Assembly: GCA_947311815.1 (NCBI GenBank)
Contig: CAMZMA010000088.1
Coordinates: 1-5,512, forward strand
Source of the DNA: an uncultured Flavobacteriaceae bacterium
GTDB lineage: Bacteria; Bacteroidota; Bacteroidia; Flavobacteriales; Flavobacteriaceae
Length of the DNA stretch: 5,512 nucleotides
Direction: 5' to 3'
Notes under the pieces: model-generated
Told to the model about the DNA's origin: nothing
Database searches by the model: none
The model's input: only the letters and a program-made list of their open reading frames with translations
Shown: one piece after another, positions 4,518 through 5,512 of the stretch
Layout of the letters: each line of letters starts with the position of its first letter
How positions within the stretch are numbered: position 1 is the first letter of the stretch
Translations under genes and position numbers: made by a program

Positions 4518-5366
4518 TTATTTGTTTCTATCTGCAATGGCAATTACAATGGTAGATACTTTAGATTTTAAATTCTGTAAAAAGTGATTTCTAAAAAATT
4601 CATCATTTACATCTCTCTCTACAGCTGCTAATATAGTTTCTGGATTAATTTTTATATTCGATTTTTTTAATTGCTTTTTAATGTTTTGTAACACCTCTTT
4701 TCTGCTGATATTATACTGAGCGTAATAATTTTTAATTTCTGTTTTAGAATGTGTTACCTCAAATAATAAATCATCTGGATTGATACTTATTTTAGCTTTC
4801 GATTTACTTGAATGAGATGGCTTTTTTGTAAGTAATTTTGTAGGTGTTTTAGTATTTTGAGCGATGATTAAATTATTTTTAAGGATTACTTCGTCATTCT
4901 TCCTTGTAACGATGTTTGTTTTTTTCTTTGTTTTATAGATTGCTTTGTTACTAGCAATAACACTATTTTGAGAAGAATTCAATATTTTATTTGCAACAAA
5001 ACTCTTTACTTTATGATGAATTTTTATCTGTTTTTTAACAGTTTTATCAACCTTAACAATGGCTTCTTCTACCCTATTTTCTTTAAATTGATTTTGCTCT
5101 ATTTTTGAAGAATCGATTTTTGTTTCTACTAAAATTTCTTTATGGCTATTTAGTTGATTTTTATCTTTATTATTTAGTAAAAAGAAAACTGAAATTAAAA
5201 TGGCAATTGATGCTGCATACCCTAGATATAAAATCCATTTTCTTTTCTTTTTTTCTTTCGGATAATGTGCTAATTGATGACTCAAACGCTCCCAAGCAGA
5301 GGCAGAAACTGTTAATTTTCTGTCTTGTAACTTATTTTTTATAATTTTATCGATGTTATTTTCCAT
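4518..5366 (-). CDS. Single-span membrane protein, candidate anti-sigma factor of the second module
   Basis: The 282-aa protein has a short cytoplasmic N-terminus (1-43, with SASAWERLSHQLAHYPKEKKKRKW), one membrane helix (about 44-64), and a large Lys-rich periplasmic region. Residues 70-195 look disordered and low in complexity (many K, N, S, T, I). A folded C-terminal domain seems to span about 196-280: INPDDLLFEVTHSKTEIKNYYAQ, then KEVLQNIKKQLKK, then INPETILAAVERDVNDEFFRNHFLQNLKSKVSTIVIAIADRN. The start codon overlaps the end of the upstream sigma gene by 11 bp, matching the arrangement of the other module. The small cytoplasmic part plus a single span fits an anti-sigma factor that senses the periplasm through its C-terminal domain, but there is no recognised zinc motif and no search was done. 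The function is inferred. Confidence 0.65.
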   Translation of the reverse strand: MENNIDKIIKNKLQDRKLTVSASAWERLSHQLAHYPKEKKKRKWILYLGYAASIAILISVFFLLNNKDKNQLNSHKEILVETKIDSSKIEQNQFKENRVEEAIVKVDKTVKKQIKIHHKVKSFVANKILNSSQNSVIASNKAIYKTKKKTNIVTRKNDEVILKNNLIIAQNTKTPTKLLTKKPSHSSKSKAKISINPDDLLFEVTHSKTEIKNYYAQYNISRKEVLQNIKKQLKKSNIKINPETILAAVERDVNDEFFRNHFLQNLKSKVSTIVIAIADRNK

Positions 5367-5512
5367 AACTTACAGTGTTCATTTTTACATAATTTTCTTG
5401 CAACCATTTCCTAGCTTTACTTAATTGCGATTTAGAAGTACCTACTGTAATACCTAATTCTTTCGCAATTTCTGAGTGTTTAAACCCTTCGATAGCATAT
5501 AAATTGAATACC
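5356..5512 (-). CDS. ECF sigma factor, C-terminal region 4 (partial)
   Basis: The gene enters from the right edge; 51 residues and the stop TAA (5358-5356) are inside the window, read from base 5511 downwards. The fragment VFNLYAIEGFKHSEIAKELG, then ITVGTSKSQLSKARKWLQEN is sigma-70 region 4: the first part is the helix leading to the turn, and TVGTSKSQLSKAR is the DNA-recognition helix for -35 boxes. It is followed by a short tail (YVKMNTVSYGK). Region 2 and the rest lie outside. Its last codons overlap the start of the candidate anti-sigma gene by 11 bp. It is only distantly like region 4 of the complete sigma factor at 2467-2976 (for example VRVALSRARK against VGTSKSQLSKARK), so the two modules are not recent copies. 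Confidence 0.9.
   Translation of the reverse strand, partial: VFNLYAIEGFKHSEIAKELGITVGTSKSQLSKARKWLQENYVKMNTVSYGK

Noticed and set aside
1..5512. CRISPR array, tRNA or rRNA genes
   Set aside because: No regularly spaced repeats and no tRNA or rRNA-like sequences were seen on either strand.

Overview
The window looks like chromosomal DNA from a low-GC member of the Flavobacteriia (Bacteroidota). Four things point there: AT-rich codon use, genes without Shine-Dalgarno leaders, exported proteins cut before Gln (FSQ|Q, SYG|Q), and gene families largely confined to this group (DUF4252 proteins, DUF3784-type small membrane proteins, sigma/membrane-protein pairs). No species can be assigned from the sequence alone.

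Left part, plus strand (1-about 875): the C-terminal end of a GufA-type ZIP metal transporter; the 5' part of a small DUF3784-like membrane protein gene; then a compact IS200-type element with a single HUH transposase (TnpA), a hairpin at the left end and two hairpins at the right end, and no tnpB. The element sits inside the DUF3784-like gene. The rest of that gene is not recognisable on the far side, so insertion seems to have come with loss of flanking DNA.

Right part, minus strand (917-5512, read right to left): two ECF sigma factor modules in tandem. The upstream module enters from the right edge with sigma region 4, overlaps an 11-bp start with a 282-aa single-span membrane protein (candidate anti-sigma factor), and continues to a 363-aa protein combining a coiled coil with a predicted outer-membrane barrel. 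A strong hairpin/U-tract terminator lies beyond it. The second module has a complete 169-aa ECF sigma factor overlapping by 14 bp a 153-aa single-span membrane protein (candidate anti-sigma), followed by two tandem DUF4252 proteins, one with a signal peptide and one a lipoprotein. Upstream of the second sigma gene is a TAACA-N15-CGTC motif that fits an ECF promoter, suggesting autoregulation.

Inferred working model: each module is an envelope-responsive switch. A sigma factor is co-translated with an inner-membrane protein that probably holds it inactive, and each drives its own exported effectors. Nothing seen here is clearly a wholly new system. The best leads are the parallel architecture of the two modules, the IS-broken gene, a 15-bp duplication across a stop codon, and a possible IS256-type end fossil between the modules.
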